NCBI GenBank assembly: GCA_902596985.1
Contig: CACJWR010000001.1
Location: 94,189 to 158,188 of the forward strand
DNA length: 64,000 nucleotides
Source: an uncultured Alphaproteobacteria bacterium
GTDB taxonomy: Bacteria; Pseudomonadota; Alphaproteobacteria; Rhodobacterales; Rhodobacteraceae
Direction of reading: 5' to 3'
Positions within the stretch are counted from its first letter, which is position 1; each line of letters begins with the position of its first letter. A model generated the notes under the pieces. It was not told the origin of the DNA. It worked only from the letters and a program-made list of their open reading frames with translations, and did not search any database. Positions 15,397 through 25,669 of the stretch are shown here, piece by piece. Both the position numbers and the translations under genes were made by a program.

Positions 15397-16752
15397 ATGG
15401 GCGGCATACCACACGATAAATATGAACCAAAAAAAGGATTTGAAACTTGGTTGGATAAGAGACTACCTGTCGGGAGACTTGTTTATGACACTTTAATGAT
15501 TCCAACTCCAAAGAATTTGAACTGGATGTGGATATGGGGGATCGTTTTAACTTTTTGTCTCGTACTTCAAATAATTACGGGTATTATTTTAGTGATGCAC
15601 TATACGCCCCATGTGGATCACGCCTTTGACAGTGTTGAGCATATAATGCGTGATGTGAATGGTGGATGGGCCATTAGGTACATTCACGCTAATGGTGCTT
15701 CTCTGTTTTTTATAGCTGTCTACATGCATATCTTTAGAGGTTTATATTATGGTTCTTACAAAGAACCTCGCGAAGTAACTTGGATAATAGGTATGTTGAT
15801 TTATTTGGCGATGATGGCAACAGCCTTTATGGGTTATGTACTTCCTTGGGGTCAAATGTCTTTCTGGGGGGCTACAGTAATAACCGGTTTGTTTGGAGCT
15901 ATACCGTTCGTAGGGGAGTCACTTCAGACGTGGCTATTAGGGGGCCCAGCAGTAGATAATGCTACGTTAACTCGATTTTTCAGCCTGCATTATTTGCTAC
16001 CATTTGTTATTCTTGGATTAGTTGCTACTCACATATGGGCTTTTCATACTACTGGAAATAATAACCCAACCGGCGTAGAAGTTAGACGCGGATCCAAAGA
16101 AGAAGCAGAGAAAGATACCCTTCCATTTTTTCCTTATTTTGTGATGAAAGACCTTGTTGCACTTGCGATTATTTTGGCAATTTTTGCTGCTATCGTGGGG
16201 TTTATTCCAAATTATCTTGGACACCCAGATAACTACATTGAAGCTGATCCTCTCGTAACACCGGCCCATATTGTTCCGGAATGGTACTTTTTACCTTTTT
16301 ATGCAATTCTTCGTGCTTTCACTGCTGATGTGTGGATCGTTCAGTTCACTTCATTCATATCAGGGGGAATAATTGACGCAAAATTTTTTGGAGTTCTCGC
16401 TATGTTTGGTGCAATTGCAGTTATGGCGCTTGCGCCATGGCTTGACACGTCTTCTGTACGATCTGGAAGATATCGACCTCAATTCAAGTGGTGGTTTGGT
16501 TTGTTGGTGTTAGATTTTTTTGTTCTGACCTGGGTAGGTGCAAAACCTGCCGAGCAACCTTATTCCACAATATCACTTATCGGGTCCAGCTATTGGTTTG
16601 CTTACTTTTTAATAATTCTTCCCTTACTAGGGATCACCGAAACCCCAGATGAGCAACCCAAAACAATTGAGGAAGATTGGAACAAGAAACTGGAGAAAAG
16701 TGAAACAAAGGAAAGTTCACCTGACGGAGGTGTGTATGAACCTGCAGAATAA
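15397..16752 (+). CDS. petB: Cytochrome b of the bc1 complex
   Basis: This 451-residue membrane protein carries hemes bL and bH. Heme-binding histidines lie in the second helix ([10 protein letters not shown]) and the fourth (LHYLLPF and [14 protein letters not shown]). The Qo-site PEWY motif is in [15 protein letters not shown]. There are eight transmembrane helices, and a charged C-terminal tail of about 40 residues. The full-length fused form is as in Rhodobacter-type bc1. The 3' end overlaps petC by 17 bases. Confidence 0.97.
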   Translation: MGGIPHDKYEPKKGFETWLDKRLPVGRLVYDTLMIPTPKNLNWMWIWGIVLTFCLVLQIITGIILVMHYTPHVDHAFDSVEHIMRDVNGGWAIRYIHANGASLFFIAVYMHIFRGLYYGSYKEPREVTWIIGMLIYLAMMATAFMGYVLPWGQMSFWGATVITGLFGAIPFVGESLQTWLLGGPAVDNATLTRFFSLHYLLPFVILGLVATHIWAFHTTGNNNPTGVEVRRGSKEEAEKDTLPFFPYFVMKDLVALAIILAIFAAIVGFIPNYLGHPDNYIEADPLVTPAHIVPEWYFLPFYAILRAFTADVWIVQFTSFISGGIIDAKFFGVLAMFGAIAVMALAPWLDTSSVRSGRYRPQFKWWFGLLVLDFFVLTWVGAKPAEQPYSTISLIGSSYWFAYFLIILPLLGITETPDEQPKTIEEDWNKKLEKSETKESSPDGGVYEPAE

Positions 16753-17494
16753 GACTTTCATAAAGGGCGCTATTTGTAACCTTGTCCTAGTAGCTCAGCT
16801 AATCTTTATAGGCCAGGCCTATTCCGCTGGACCAGTTGGAAAGATAGATAACGTCGATTTTTCATTTGAAGGAGTCTTTGGAACATATGATAAGAAGCAA
16901 TTACAGCGTGGACTTCAAGTCTTTACTGAGGTATGCGCAGGGTGCCATGGACTAACGCATGTAGCATATCGTAATCTTGGCGACAAGGGAGGACCTGAAC
17001 TACCTCCTGAGCAAGTCAAAGCGTATGCTGCTCAGTTTGATGTTTATGACCCTGACATTGATGACGATAGAAGTGCAGTACCTTCTGATTACTTCAGCGG
17101 ATCAATGGTGGAAAACGCTCCCAACTTAAGCCTTATGGCTAAAGCGCGCGTGGGAGGGGCGGAATATATCGTATCGCTTTTGAAAAGTTATACAGAAGAA
17201 GAGAAAGAGCAAGCTGGCTCTGTTTTATATGGCAACAAATTGTATCCTGGTGGATGGATTGCTATGTCTCAGCCTCTTTGGGGTGACGATGTAGAATATA
17301 TGGATGGGACTGAGGCTACCCTCCAGCAAGAAGCTGAAGATGTAGCGGCATTTTTAATGTGGGCTGCAGAGCCGAAGTTGAACGTGAGGAAGGAAACGGG
17401 CTTTAGGGCGGTACTGCTCCTATTGCTTCTTTCTGTATTATTATATTTTACGAATAAAAAGCTTTGGGCACCACACAAGTACAAAAAAGTTTAA
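16736..17494 (+). CDS. petC: Cytochrome c1
   Basis: This 252-residue periplasmic heme protein has a signal peptide (1-31), heme motif CAGCH at 67-71, the conserved LTHVAYRNL after it, and the sixth-ligand methionine probably in [13 protein letters not shown]-terminal anchor helix (about 227-243) keeps it on the membrane. The ATG at 16736 is set by a strong GGAGG site eight bases upstream inside petB; a longer frame from 16649 would place 29 charged residues before the signal peptide. It completes the bc1 operon. Confidence 0.95.
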   Translation: MNLQNKTFIKGAICNLVLVAQLIFIGQAYSAGPVGKIDNVDFSFEGVFGTYDKKQLQRGLQVFTEVCAGCHGLTHVAYRNLGDKGGPELPPEQVKAYAAQFDVYDPDIDDDRSAVPSDYFSGSMVENAPNLSLMAKARVGGAEYIVSLLKSYTEEEKEQAGSVLYGNKLYPGGWIAMSQPLWGDDVEYMDGTEATLQQEAEDVAAFLMWAAEPKLNVRKETGFRAVLLLLLLSVLLYFTNKKLWAPHKYKKV

Positions 17495-17571
17495 TTTAGT
17501 AGGCAGCAAGCTTTTTTCATCTATTATTGATTTATTTACTGACAAAAATCTAAATAGAAAGATTGTTGGAA

Positions 17572-18672
17572 ATGTCGATTAATTCATTTGGCCACTTGTT
17601 TAAAGTAACTACATGGGGGGAAAGCCACGGGAGTGCAATTGGAGCAACAATTGATGGGTGCCCGCCCGGCGTAGAACTTAGTGAAGCCGATATACAACCT
17701 TGGTTAGACAGAAGAAGGCCGGGCCAAAGCAAATATACGACACAAAGAAAAGAGTTGGATAAGGTTAAGATACTCTCAGGAACATTTGAAGGCGTAACCA
17801 CAGGCACTCCGATTCAACTATTCATTGAAAATCAAGATCAAAGATCAAAGGACTATAGTGAAATCGCAAATACATTTAGACCAGGTCACGCAGACCTTAC
17901 ATATCACCTTAAATATGGAATAAGAGACTATAGAGGAGGCGGAAGATCTTCAGCAAGAGAAACAGCATCCAGAGTAGCGGCTGGAGGAATAGCTAGAAAG
18001 ATACTAGCAGATATCGCTCCAGACATAGAGATAACAGGCTATCTGATCCGAATTGGAAAATTGGAAATTGATAGAGAAAATTTTTCTGAAACTACAATTC
18101 AAGAAAATGACTTTTGGTGTCCTGACAAAACTATGGTTCCAAATTGGGAGAAATATATAAAAGAACTTCGTAAAAGTGGTAATTCTGTTGGTGCAATGAT
18201 TGAAATCATTGCTAAGGGCGTACCCGCAGGGCTGGGAGCGCCCTTATACGCAAAGATGGATTCAGATCTAGCAAGTGGTCTGATGTCAATAAATGCTGTG
18301 AAAGGTGTTGAAATAGGCATTGGTATGCAAGCTGCTGAGATTGAAGGAATAGAGAATGCTGATGAAATATTTTTGGAGGACAAAAAAATCTCTTTTACAT
18401 CCAATAATGCAGGAGGTGTTTTGGGTGGTATAACTTCGGGTCAGGATATTGTTACAAGATTTGCTGTCAAGCCGACGTCGTCAATTTTAAGCGAGAGAAA
18501 GTCAATTACAAAAGCAGGATCTTCAACCACAGTTTCGACAAGAGGAAGACATGACCCGTGTGTAGGAATAAGAGCAGTGCCAGTAGGAGAAGCTATGGTA
18601 GCATGTATTATTTTGGATCATTTTTTACTACATAGGGGCCAAATTGGGCCCAATTTTGGCACTATATTATAG
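17572..18672 (+). CDS. aroC: Chorismate synthase
   Basis: This 366-residue enzyme makes chorismate from EPSP, the last common step to aromatic amino acids. The FMN-binding signatures are present: [18 protein letters not shown] near residues 16-33, [27 protein letters not shown] in the middle, and [14 protein letters not shown] near the end. The ATG at 17572 is preferred over a TTG three codons upstream. It follows petC by 77 bases and is convergent with tlyA, with only three bases between. Confidence 0.97.
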   Translation: MSINSFGHLFKVTTWGESHGSAIGATIDGCPPGVELSEADIQPWLDRRRPGQSKYTTQRKELDKVKILSGTFEGVTTGTPIQLFIENQDQRSKDYSEIANTFRPGHADLTYHLKYGIRDYRGGGRSSARETASRVAAGGIARKILADIAPDIEITGYLIRIGKLEIDRENFSETTIQENDFWCPDKTMVPNWEKYIKELRKSGNSVGAMIEIIAKGVPAGLGAPLYAKMDSDLASGLMSINAVKGVEIGIGMQAAEIEGIENADEIFLEDKKISFTSNNAGGVLGGITSGQDIVTRFAVKPTSSILSERKSITKAGSSTTVSTRGRHDPCVGIRAVPVGEAMVACIILDHFLLHRGQIGPNFGTIL

Positions 18673-18675
18673 CAA

Positions 18676-19401
18676 TCAACACTTTTTTAGATATAGGAAA
18701 ATTTCCTGGTTTCCTTTTTTTCCAGTGATATAGGCTTTTCTGCACTTTACAAAATATAAACTACTCTTTTCCAAGGACTTCAGGAAATGACCAAGTATTT
18801 TCTGAGTGTCTATCTCCTTTTTCACTACGCCACTTTTTGAAATATTCTGTTTTCCAACTTCGAATTGAGGTTTATATAATAAAACAATATCCCCTTCTTT
18901 TCTTGCTACAAATTCTATATCTTTAATAATTTTTGATAATGAAATAAAGGCAACATCTACAACAACTAGGTCAAAGGAATCTTTTAGTCTTGACGAAATG
19001 TCTCTAATATCCGTTTGTTCTAATAAAGAAATCCGTGCATCACTTCTTAGACTTGAATGAAGCTGATCTGCTCCAACGTCAACTGATGTAATTTTTTCTG
19101 CTCCCTCATAAAGCAGAACTTGTGTAAAGCCTCCCGTGGACGAGCCTACATCCAAGGCCATTTTCCCCTCAACCTTCACCTCAAAACTTTTTAGAGCTTC
19201 AAACAATTTTTTTCCTGCTCGACTTACCCACTGCTGTTGTTCAACTATAGAAACGCTTGATCCTGTTCTAATTTCTTTTGCAGGTTTTTTACATATTTTT
19301 CCATTTAGTAAAACAAATCCCTCCTTTATCAGCTCCTGGGCCCTATTTCTCGACCCTGCCAGACCCAATTCCATAATATGTTGATCTAATCTTATTTTCA
19401 T
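18676..19401 (-). CDS. tlyA: TlyA-family rRNA (cytidine-2'-O)-methyltransferase
   Basis: This 241-residue protein has an N-terminal S4 RNA-binding domain (about 1-60, RLDQHIMELGLAGSRNRAQELIKEG) and an FtsJ-like methyltransferase domain. The AdoMet motif is DVGSSTGGFTQVLL at about 80-93, followed by DVGADQLH and the catalytic-region Asp in VVVDVAFISL. TlyA proteins methylate 16S and 23S rRNA; older annotations call them hemolysins. Start ATG at 19401. Confidence 0.92.
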   Translation of the reverse strand: MKIRLDQHIMELGLAGSRNRAQELIKEGFVLLNGKICKKPAKEIRTGSSVSIVEQQQWVSRAGKKLFEALKSFEVKVEGKMALDVGSSTGGFTQVLLYEGAEKITSVDVGADQLHSSLRSDARISLLEQTDIRDISSRLKDSFDLVVVDVAFISLSKIIKDIEFVARKEGDIVLLYKPQFEVGKQNISKSGVVKKEIDTQKILGHFLKSLEKSSLYFVKCRKAYITGKKGNQEIFLYLKKC

Positions 19402-19471
19402 TTATCTAAAAGTACTTCGTATGCTATCTTATTAATAGCATTGTCTTTAAAAAATACGAAAAATTGGGAAT

Positions 19472-20365
19472 ATGATGATAGGTAAGCAACAAAAAGATCG
19501 GGCAGAAAAATGGTTCAAAGATTTAAGAGATAGGATTTGTGAAGAGTTTGAAATATTAGAAGAGGATCACTTAAAGTTGGATCCCAAGAGTGATGCAGCG
19601 GCAAAAAAATTTGAGAGAAAGAGTACAATAAGAGAAACTGACGATAAAGAAGATGGCGGTGGGGGCGTCATGGCAACGCTTAAAGGTGGTCGAATATTTG
19701 AGAAAGTAGGTGTAAATGTTTCTGCAGTATATGGAAACCTTGCACGAGAAGCACAAAAGAGTATTACAGCTAGAAAAGCTATCCCTGAGCTCAAAGATGA
19801 CCCCAGATTTTGGGCCTCAGGCATCAGCCTCGTAGCGCATATGCGAAATCCTCATACACCTGCCATACACCTCAATACAAGAATGTTTTGGACACCTCAT
19901 GCGTGGTGGTTTGGAGGAGGTACCGACTTAAACCCTTCAATCGAAAATGACGATGACACAAATTTCTTTCATCAAACTCTGAAAAAGAAATGTGATGAGC
20001 ATAATCAGAGTTACTACAAAAAGTTTAAGAAATGGGCTGATGAATATTTTTTCATACCACATAGAAAAGTTGCAAGAGGAGTAGGTGGAATATTTTTTGA
20101 TGATCTCTGCACTGGTGACTGGGAAAAGGATTTTTCTTTCACCAGAGATGTTGGAGAAGCATTTATAGAAGCTTATATACCAATAGTAAAAAAACACTAT
20201 CTGAAAGATTGGACACCACAGGATAAGAAAATCCAAGAACAAAAAAGGGGCCTTTACGCTGAATTTAACTTAGTTTACGACAGAGGCACAAAGTTTGGCT
20301 TACAGACAGGACACAATATAGATGCGGTATTAATGAGCTTACCTCCAACAGCAGAGTGGGTTTAG
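19472..20365 (+). CDS. hemF: Oxygen-dependent coproporphyrinogen III oxidase
   Basis: This 297-residue enzyme decarboxylates coproporphyrinogen III to protoporphyrinogen IX using oxygen. The family hallmarks are GGRIFEKVGVN, HMRNPHTPAIHLNTR, WWFGGGTDLNP and FYAEFNLVYDRGTKFGL-like LYAEFNLVYDRGTKFGL. The start is the first of two adjacent ATG codons. The family is oxygen-requiring, supporting an aerobic lifestyle; no hemN is visible here. It overlaps the end of convergent cca by four bases. Confidence 0.96.
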   Translation: MMIGKQQKDRAEKWFKDLRDRICEEFEILEEDHLKLDPKSDAAAKKFERKSTIRETDDKEDGGGGVMATLKGGRIFEKVGVNVSAVYGNLAREAQKSITARKAIPELKDDPRFWASGISLVAHMRNPHTPAIHLNTRMFWTPHAWWFGGGTDLNPSIENDDDTNFFHQTLKKKCDEHNQSYYKKFKKWADEYFFIPHRKVARGVGGIFFDDLCTGDWEKDFSFTRDVGEAFIEAYIPIVKKHYLKDWTPQDKKIQEQKRGLYAEFNLVYDRGTKFGLQTGHNIDAVLMSLPPTAEWV

Positions 20366-21522
20366 CTCAGCAAACTTATCAACTTTTCCTTAGATGCTTT
20401 GAACCCAGAATCTATCCATAATGTTTCCATTAGATCTACTTTTTCTTTAGTAGTATTTAAGTTTTTCATCAAAGGATAAACATCTGAGAACTTTATTGGA
20501 AAAATTTTTCTAGATGCTTTTTTTATTTTCTCTATATCTTTGGTCGTTATGATAAATCCTTCTTTAACTTCTCTTATTATGAGAAAATCAATGCTGGCTT
20601 TTTCACCCAATTTGTACCCCAAATAATCAAGATTATGGTCCAGACCCAATAGATTATTTAATTGATTGAAATATTTTTTTTCTTTTTTTATCATAATAGG
20701 GATAGAGGTTTTCATCTCGAGAGCTAATAATCTCCTTACCAAAGATGGTGTCAAATTAAACGTTTTCTCCAATTTTTCTAATTTAAGGAGCGCGGATTGA
20801 GAGTAATTTCCGAACAATTTTTTATAAAGGTCCACTTTATTCATGAGCTTCAAAGAAAAAGATGGAGACCTAGCAAGAAGTATTTTTCTTATCTCTGAAG
20901 CCACCCTTTCATAGCTTAAGTTACTTATTCCATTTATATGCTTTTTGATAATCGGTAAATTGTTTGAAGCGACATTTTCATCTTTTAAATCTAAGACTGC
21001 AACAAACCGAAAGAATCTTAATATCCTTAAATAATCTTCTTTTATTCTAAACTCAGGATCACCTATAAAGTCTAACTTTATTTTATTTAAATCTTCTAAA
21101 TTTCCTAATGGATCGATTATTTGCCCACTATAGGAACAATAAATAGCGTTAATAGTAAAGTCACGTCGTTTTGCATCCTCTTCAATATTTTCAACAAACT
21201 CAATATCAGCCGCCCTACCGAAAGTTCGGATGTCTTTCCTAAAAGATGTTATTTGGAAATTTCTTTTTTTATTTCTAACTGTCAAGCAACCGTACTTTAG
21301 TGCTCTGTCATCAAACCTTATTTGGTTTTGATCAAAAATTTGTTTTAGTTGCTCAACACTTAAAGAAGTGGTTAGATCAATATCTTTAAATTTTTTATGC
21401 CCGAGTAATAAATCCCTAACTGCTCCTCCAACAATATAGCATTCCTTTCCTGATGAACTAAGTAGACGCATAAGTTCCTTTAGCTCTGAACCGAAAACCT
21501 TTTCTACATTCACTTTTTTCAT
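20362..21522 (-). CDS. cca: CCA tRNA nucleotidyltransferase / poly(A) polymerase family
   Basis: This 386-residue class II nucleotidyltransferase has GGAVRDLLLG at about 32-41 and the catalytic DID at about 47-49. It is followed by RRDFTINAIYC and the RNA-binding block DPLGNLEDLNKIKLDFIGDPEFRIKEDYLRILRFFRF. The length and lack of a PAP-specific tail favour CCA addition or repair, but poly(A) polymerase cannot be excluded from sequence alone. It is third in hslO-NUDIX-cca, nine bases after the NUDIX gene, an order I recall from Rhodobacterales. Confidence 0.88.
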   Translation of the reverse strand: MKKVNVEKVFGSELKELMRLLSSSGKECYIVGGAVRDLLLGHKKFKDIDLTTSLSVEQLKQIFDQNQIRFDDRALKYGCLTVRNKKRNFQITSFRKDIRTFGRAADIEFVENIEEDAKRRDFTINAIYCSYSGQIIDPLGNLEDLNKIKLDFIGDPEFRIKEDYLRILRFFRFVAVLDLKDENVASNNLPIIKKHINGISNLSYERVASEIRKILLARSPSFSLKLMNKVDLYKKLFGNYSQSALLKLEKLEKTFNLTPSLVRRLLALEMKTSIPIMIKKEKKYFNQLNNLLGLDHNLDYLGYKLGEKASIDFLIIREVKEGFIITTKDIEKIKKASRKIFPIKFSDVYPLMKNLNTTKEKVDLMETLWIDSGFKASKEKLISLLS

Positions 21523-21531
21523 ATTATATCT

Positions 21532-22167
21532 CTAACTTGAGAAAATTTTTGAGAAGTTATAAAGAATTCTTGCTGTCGCACCCCAAATATAATACGGCCC
21601 ATAAGGGACCGCCAAAAATGATCTTTTCTCTCCATTCCAAGTAAAAGAATGCTCCGAATACCTTTTACTATCCAATAAAAACTCGAGTGGTACTTTAAAT
21701 ACTTCGGACACCTCCTCTGAGCTATTTATTTGAATTTCATATCCACTTACAATTCCGATAAACGGAAATATCCTGAAACCAGTTATTGTTTCATGTGATG
21801 GTAAAGACCCGATTAGAAATACATTAAGCGAGCATAAACCGATTTCTTCAAAAGCTTCTCTTAGCGCTGTAACGTCAAGACTTTTATCTTTATCATCAAA
21901 CTTGCCTCCTGGAAAAGAAATTTGTCCCGAATGCTTTTTCATATTCATTGAGCGGCGAGTTAAAATAACTTCCCACATAGAATTTTCATATTGTAATGGA
22001 ACAAGGACTGAAGCGGGGTTTAAATTTATATTTATTCTGTTTTGCTTAAGATGTAGATCAAAGGTGGTATCCGCTTTTCTCGTAAAATCATTATGATAGT
22101 CAGTAGGGTTGATAATACCCCTTATTTTTTCTATTAATTCTTCTTTTTTTGAAAAATCAACCTTCAT
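21532..22167 (-). CDS. NUDIX hydrolase, CoA pyrophosphatase type
   Basis: This 211-residue protein has a NUDIX box reading GGKFDDKDKSLDVTALREAFEEIG, in which the REXXEEXG core is intact. The preceding RRSMNMKKHSGQISFPGG matches the UPF0035/CoA-diphosphatase signature, so cleavage of CoA or its derivatives is likely. The start is taken as ATG 22167, eleven bases inside the end of hslO; an upstream in-frame start at 22251 lies deep in hslO and is unlikely. It is in operon between hslO and cca. Confidence 0.86.
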   Translation of the reverse strand: MKVDFSKKEELIEKIRGIINPTDYHNDFTRKADTTFDLHLKQNRININLNPASVLVPLQYENSMWEVILTRRSMNMKKHSGQISFPGGKFDDKDKSLDVTALREAFEEIGLCSLNVFLIGSLPSHETITGFRIFPFIGIVSGYEIQINSSEEVSEVFKVPLEFLLDSKRYSEHSFTWNGEKRSFLAVPYGPYYIWGATARILYNFSKIFSS

Positions 22168-23050
22168 AGTAGTCAAGAATTTGTTTAAGTGAAAACTGAA
22201 ATTTTCGTCCACAGAATTGACAGTTTGCGGAAATTTTTTCCTTCTTATCATACATATCTTCTAGCTGCTCTTTTGGATATTTAGATAAAGTGTAGAGTAG
22301 TGTTTTTCGTTTACAAGAGCATCCAAATTTTATCTTTGTCTCTTTAAATACTGTTAGTGCGCTGTGTTGGAAAATATTATCCAAAAATTGATATTGATTA
22401 AACTCTGCATTCATTGAATCTTTTATTTGTTCAGTTATTCTTTCCTTTAAAATATCCCAACTTTTGTCATCAATATATTTGTTATCATGCTCGTCTGGCA
22501 ATGCTTGCAACATAAACCCAGAGGCAATCCAATTTCTTCCACTTTTTGCACTGTGTTTCTTTGTAATATTCAAGCCAAAGAATGTTTTAATTTGTTCTGA
22601 ATGAAAAAAATAATTTTCGGCTGATTTACTGAGACTGCCTTCGATAATTGGGGTTATGCCCTGATATGGCTCCATATTTTTGCCTTGATCAATAGTAATT
22701 GCGAATAATCCTGTATCGAGATTTAAATGCGTAGCTTCTTTATCATAATCTGCATATGCTCTTATATTTGCAGGCTTTCCTTGATCCTTTGGAGCATAAT
22801 AATCTGTTGCCAACAACTTTATACTTTCATTGCCTCTTATCTGTAATGAAAGTCTCCATCTTATTTTAATCATCTCTCCTATTAAAACAGTAAGTAGTAG
22901 TGCTTCGAATAGGAGTTTACAAACTTTATCAGGGAAGCAATGATGTCTTATTGTATCTGAGGCTAACTTCTCTATTCGTGCAAAGCGACCTCTTAGATTT
23001 TTATCATCAATCTGGAATGGTAAAACTGAGTCTAAAAAATTGTTTTTCAT
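22157..23050 (-). CDS. hslO: Redox-regulated chaperone Hsp33
   Basis: This 297-residue Hsp33 family protein is a cytosolic holdase activated by oxidative unfolding. The C-terminal zinc switch is present as CSC (FGCSCKRKT) and CQFC, the usual CXC...CXXC set. The core domain contains the GQGITP-like PYQGITPIIEGSLSKSAENYFFHSEQI. It is first in the hslO-NUDIX-cca operon and divergent from another NUDIX gene across 78 bases. Confidence 0.93.
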   Translation of the reverse strand: MKNNFLDSVLPFQIDDKNLRGRFARIEKLASDTIRHHCFPDKVCKLLFEALLLTVLIGEMIKIRWRLSLQIRGNESIKLLATDYYAPKDQGKPANIRAYADYDKEATHLNLDTGLFAITIDQGKNMEPYQGITPIIEGSLSKSAENYFFHSEQIKTFFGLNITKKHSAKSGRNWIASGFMLQALPDEHDNKYIDDKSWDILKERITEQIKDSMNAEFNQYQFLDNIFQHSALTVFKETKIKFGCSCKRKTLLYTLSKYPKEQLEDMYDKKEKISANCQFCGRKFQFSLKQILDYYEG

Positions 23051-23128
23051 ATAATTTGTTTTTATTTAGTGGTTATTGATGTTTATTTAATATTAAATGC
23101 GAAAACAACAACAATTCGGTAGTAAGCG

Positions 23129-23563
23129 TTGAAGCTGTTTGGTGAAAGAGTTAATTACAAAATTAAATACCAGAGAAGAATTGGTGCCTATGGCATTATT
23201 TTTGAAAATAATGACATAATTTTAACAGAGCAAATAACTAAAGAGAACGGTATAGAGCTTCAGCTACCTGGAGGAGGCTCGAATGAGAATGAATCCCTAA
23301 TTCATACTCTTTATCGAGAGGTATTAGAGGAAACAGGTTGGGGCATTAAAGTTCTTAAAAAAGAAGGGATATTCCAACGTTTTACATACATGCCGGAATA
23401 TAAAATTTGGGCCCATAAAATATGCCATATTTACCGATGTGCGGCAACGATTAGAAAAACAGAACACCTTGAGAAAAATCATCGCTCTGTAATTATGAAC
23501 AAAAAAAAAGCTTCGGAAAAAGTTGTGGATACTGGGTTCAAATATTTTATTCAAAACATTTAG
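23129..23563 (+). CDS. Small NUDIX hydrolase
   Basis: This 144-residue NUDIX protein has the box GGGSNENESLIHTLYREVLEETGW, with intact REXXEETG. The start is a TTG at 23129, since there is no in-frame ATG before the conserved region and the N terminus (FGERVNYKIKYQRRIGAYGI) matches how homologues begin. The substrate is unknown; nucleotide-sugar or oxidised nucleotide diphosphates are typical. It is convergent with the transglycosylase gene with no spacer. Confidence 0.8.
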   Translation: MKLFGERVNYKIKYQRRIGAYGIIFENNDIILTEQITKENGIELQLPGGGSNENESLIHTLYREVLEETGWGIKVLKKEGIFQRFTYMPEYKIWAHKICHIYRCAATIRKTEHLEKNHRSVIMNKKKASEKVVDTGFKYFIQNI

Positions 23564-24763
23564 CTAATTTATTAGGAGCTTTCTAAGGAGCTCTTTAGTC
23601 GGCCAACTGTCTGCTGAAAGTCCAAATTCTAATTGAACCAACCTAACAGCCTGTCTAGTCTTTGCACCTAATATTCCATCTACTTTTCCAACATCATACC
23701 CTTTAGATCTTAGAACGTTTTGTAATTTTATCATTTCTTCAATATCTAAAATATCAGATGGGTTGTTATGCTTATATTTTTTTGTTCCACCAAGTCTTTT
23801 AGCTAAGTGAGCAGCTGTTACGGTATAGATGAAGCTATCGTTCCATTTCAAATAAACTTCAAAATTTTTAAATGCCAGAAATGCTGGGCCTTTCTTTCCC
23901 TGGGGCAATAAGAGCGTTGAATAAAGGTTTTCATCTATTTTCAATTTTTCTTTTCTTAATTTTAGGCCTAAGTTTTCCCAATCCTTAAGAGCTCTTCCCC
24001 TTCCAAATCCAGCTAATTCCCAATAAAAGTCTTTCGGTAATATCACTTCCTCTAACCAAGACTCCCCCTTTGCCCAACCCATATGGTTTATCAAATTGGC
24101 AGCTGTTAAAATGGCATCCTCAGGAGTTTCCTTTAAAGAAATCTGGCCGTCCTTGTTACCGTCAATACCAAATTCCAAGATATCCTGCGGTAACATCTGA
24201 ACTTGCCCTATTTCTCCTGCCCAAGCTCCTGTTGTATCGTAATCAATATCTCCACGCTCAATCAATTGCATTGCTGCAATGAATTCAGGCTGAAAGAGCT
24301 CGGGTCTTCTACAATCAAATGCCAGGGAAGCTAAGGAATTAAGTGTATTAAAATTTCCTTGAACGGCTCCAAAATCAGTCTCCATAGCCCAAAAAGCCGT
24401 AATTACTTCTTTTGGCACTCCATATACAGCTAAGGCTTTATTAAAAACAGTTTGATATTTTTTGAATTGTTTTTTCCCGTTTACCAATCTGTAATCATTT
24501 ATTGCTCTTTTGGAGAAATCTAGGAAGCTCAATTTGAAACTTCTTTGTTTTCTATCAAGTTTAATAATGGCCGGGTTAAATTTTGCTCGTCTAATGGTTT
24601 TTTTTACTACTTCAGTGCTTATACCGATACCAGTTGCATACCTAGCTGTCTTTTTTAAAAAAACACTAAAATCCCCTCCACAATTAGTAAACGTGTTGCC
24701 CAATACAACTGACGGCAAGCTAAATATCAGTAAAAAAACTAAAATTTTGAGATTGGGTTTCAT
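23564..24763 (-). CDS. MltB-family lytic murein transglycosylase with peptidoglycan-binding domain
   Basis: This 399-residue periplasmic enzyme has a signal peptide (1-22). The SLT-type catalytic glutamate is Glu128 in AFWAMETDFG, followed by QVQMLP and a Ca-site-like DGNKDGQISL segment. A PG_binding_1 domain closes the protein (about 338-397, LQNVLRSKGYDVGKVDGILGAKTRQAV). It cleaves peptidoglycan to anhydromuropeptides. There is no lipobox, so it is probably soluble. It lies eight bases after dapB on the same strand. Confidence 0.9.
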   Translation of the reverse strand: MKPNLKILVFLLIFSLPSVVLGNTFTNCGGDFSVFLKKTARYATGIGISTEVVKKTIRRAKFNPAIIKLDRKQRSFKLSFLDFSKRAINDYRLVNGKKQFKKYQTVFNKALAVYGVPKEVITAFWAMETDFGAVQGNFNTLNSLASLAFDCRRPELFQPEFIAAMQLIERGDIDYDTTGAWAGEIGQVQMLPQDILEFGIDGNKDGQISLKETPEDAILTAANLINHMGWAKGESWLEEVILPKDFYWELAGFGRGRALKDWENLGLKLRKEKLKIDENLYSTLLLPQGKKGPAFLAFKNFEVYLKWNDSFIYTVTAAHLAKRLGGTKKYKHNNPSDILDIEEMIKLQNVLRSKGYDVGKVDGILGAKTRQAVRLVQLEFGLSADSWPTKELLRKLLIN

Positions 24764-24771
24764 GTATTTAA

Positions 24772-25584
24772 CTACCTCAAGTTTAAAACATTTAACATGT
24801 CATATAGACCCGGATCCTTTTCTTTAGACCACAAGGCTGCTTTTATTGCTCCGTTTACAAAAATATCTCTGGAGAATGCTTCATGTTTAATAGATATTCG
24901 TTCCGAGTCAGATGTAAAAGAAACTTCGTGTTCACCCACTACGCCACCACCCCTGAGGGAAGCAAAACCTATTGAGCCTTTTTCTCGACCATCTGATATA
25001 CCGTCACGTACTGCTACTCTCAATTCTGGCAGGCCTTTCCCTTTACCTCTAGCTGCCGCTTCACCTAGCATTAAAGCAGTTCCAGATGGTGCATCAACCT
25101 TATCTCGATGATGCATTTCCAAAATTTCTATATCAAAATCTAGGTCTAGAGAAGATGAAATCTTCTCGACTAAGCTGGTTAACACATTAATTCCTAGGCT
25201 CATATTTCCTGCCTTAACAATCACTACTCTCTCTGCGTACTCGCTAATCTCATTTTCTTGTCCTAGGTCAAAGCCAGTTGTACCAATTACGTGGGCAGTA
25301 TCGGTCTGTGCGCAAACTTTGACGCACTCCAAAGAGGTATCTGGGGTGCTAAAATCGATAACAGCTTCTGCACCCTCTAAAGCTAATTTTAAATCATCCG
25401 TTATCAAAATATTATTAGGTCTACCTAGAAGTTTTTCCCCACAATCTTGTCCTATCCAACCGTGCCCTTTATGCTCCACAACAAAGTTTAGGTCTATGGT
25501 GGAAGATTCAGTAATTTTTTTTATTATTTTAGATCCCATTCGACCTGAAGCTCCTAAAACACTTACCTTGAAACGATTTTTCAT
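24772..25584 (-). CDS. dapB: 4-hydroxy-tetrahydrodipicolinate reductase
   Basis: This 270-residue enzyme of the lysine/diaminopimelate pathway has the NAD(P)-binding GASGRMG near the N terminus, the family signature EMHHRDKVDAPSGTAL, and FASLRGGGVVGEHEV. The ATG at 25584 is preceded by GAGGA seven bases upstream; a TTG at 25599 is rejected. It is divergent from rbfA across about 85 bases. It supplies the same pathway as dapF at 10643. Confidence 0.95.
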   Translation of the reverse strand: MKNRFKVSVLGASGRMGSKIIKKITESSTIDLNFVVEHKGHGWIGQDCGEKLLGRPNNILITDDLKLALEGAEAVIDFSTPDTSLECVKVCAQTDTAHVIGTTGFDLGQENEISEYAERVVIVKAGNMSLGINVLTSLVEKISSSLDLDFDIEILEMHHRDKVDAPSGTALMLGEAAARGKGKGLPELRVAVRDGISDGREKGSIGFASLRGGGVVGEHEVSFTSDSERISIKHEAFSRDIFVNGAIKAALWSKEKDPGLYDMLNVLNLR

Positions 25585-25669
25585 ATTTTTCCTCAACAAA
25601 TAATTGAATAATCTCCAATTTAATTTTAGTAGTTAGTATAGACCAATCGTTATACTGGATGAAGCTAAT

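Noticed and set aside
16649..16735. Longer N terminus for cytochrome c1
   Set aside because: It would add 29 charged residues in front of the signal peptide, and a strong GGAGG site marks the ATG at 16736.
17485..17520. Possible terminator after petC (AAAAAAG ... CTTTTTT)
   Set aside because: The arms are pure A/T with a loop of about 20 bases, too weak to call.
22168..22251. Longer start for the CoA-pyrophosphatase-type NUDIX gene
   Set aside because: The added residues fall inside hslO and are the shadow of its zinc-binding C terminus.
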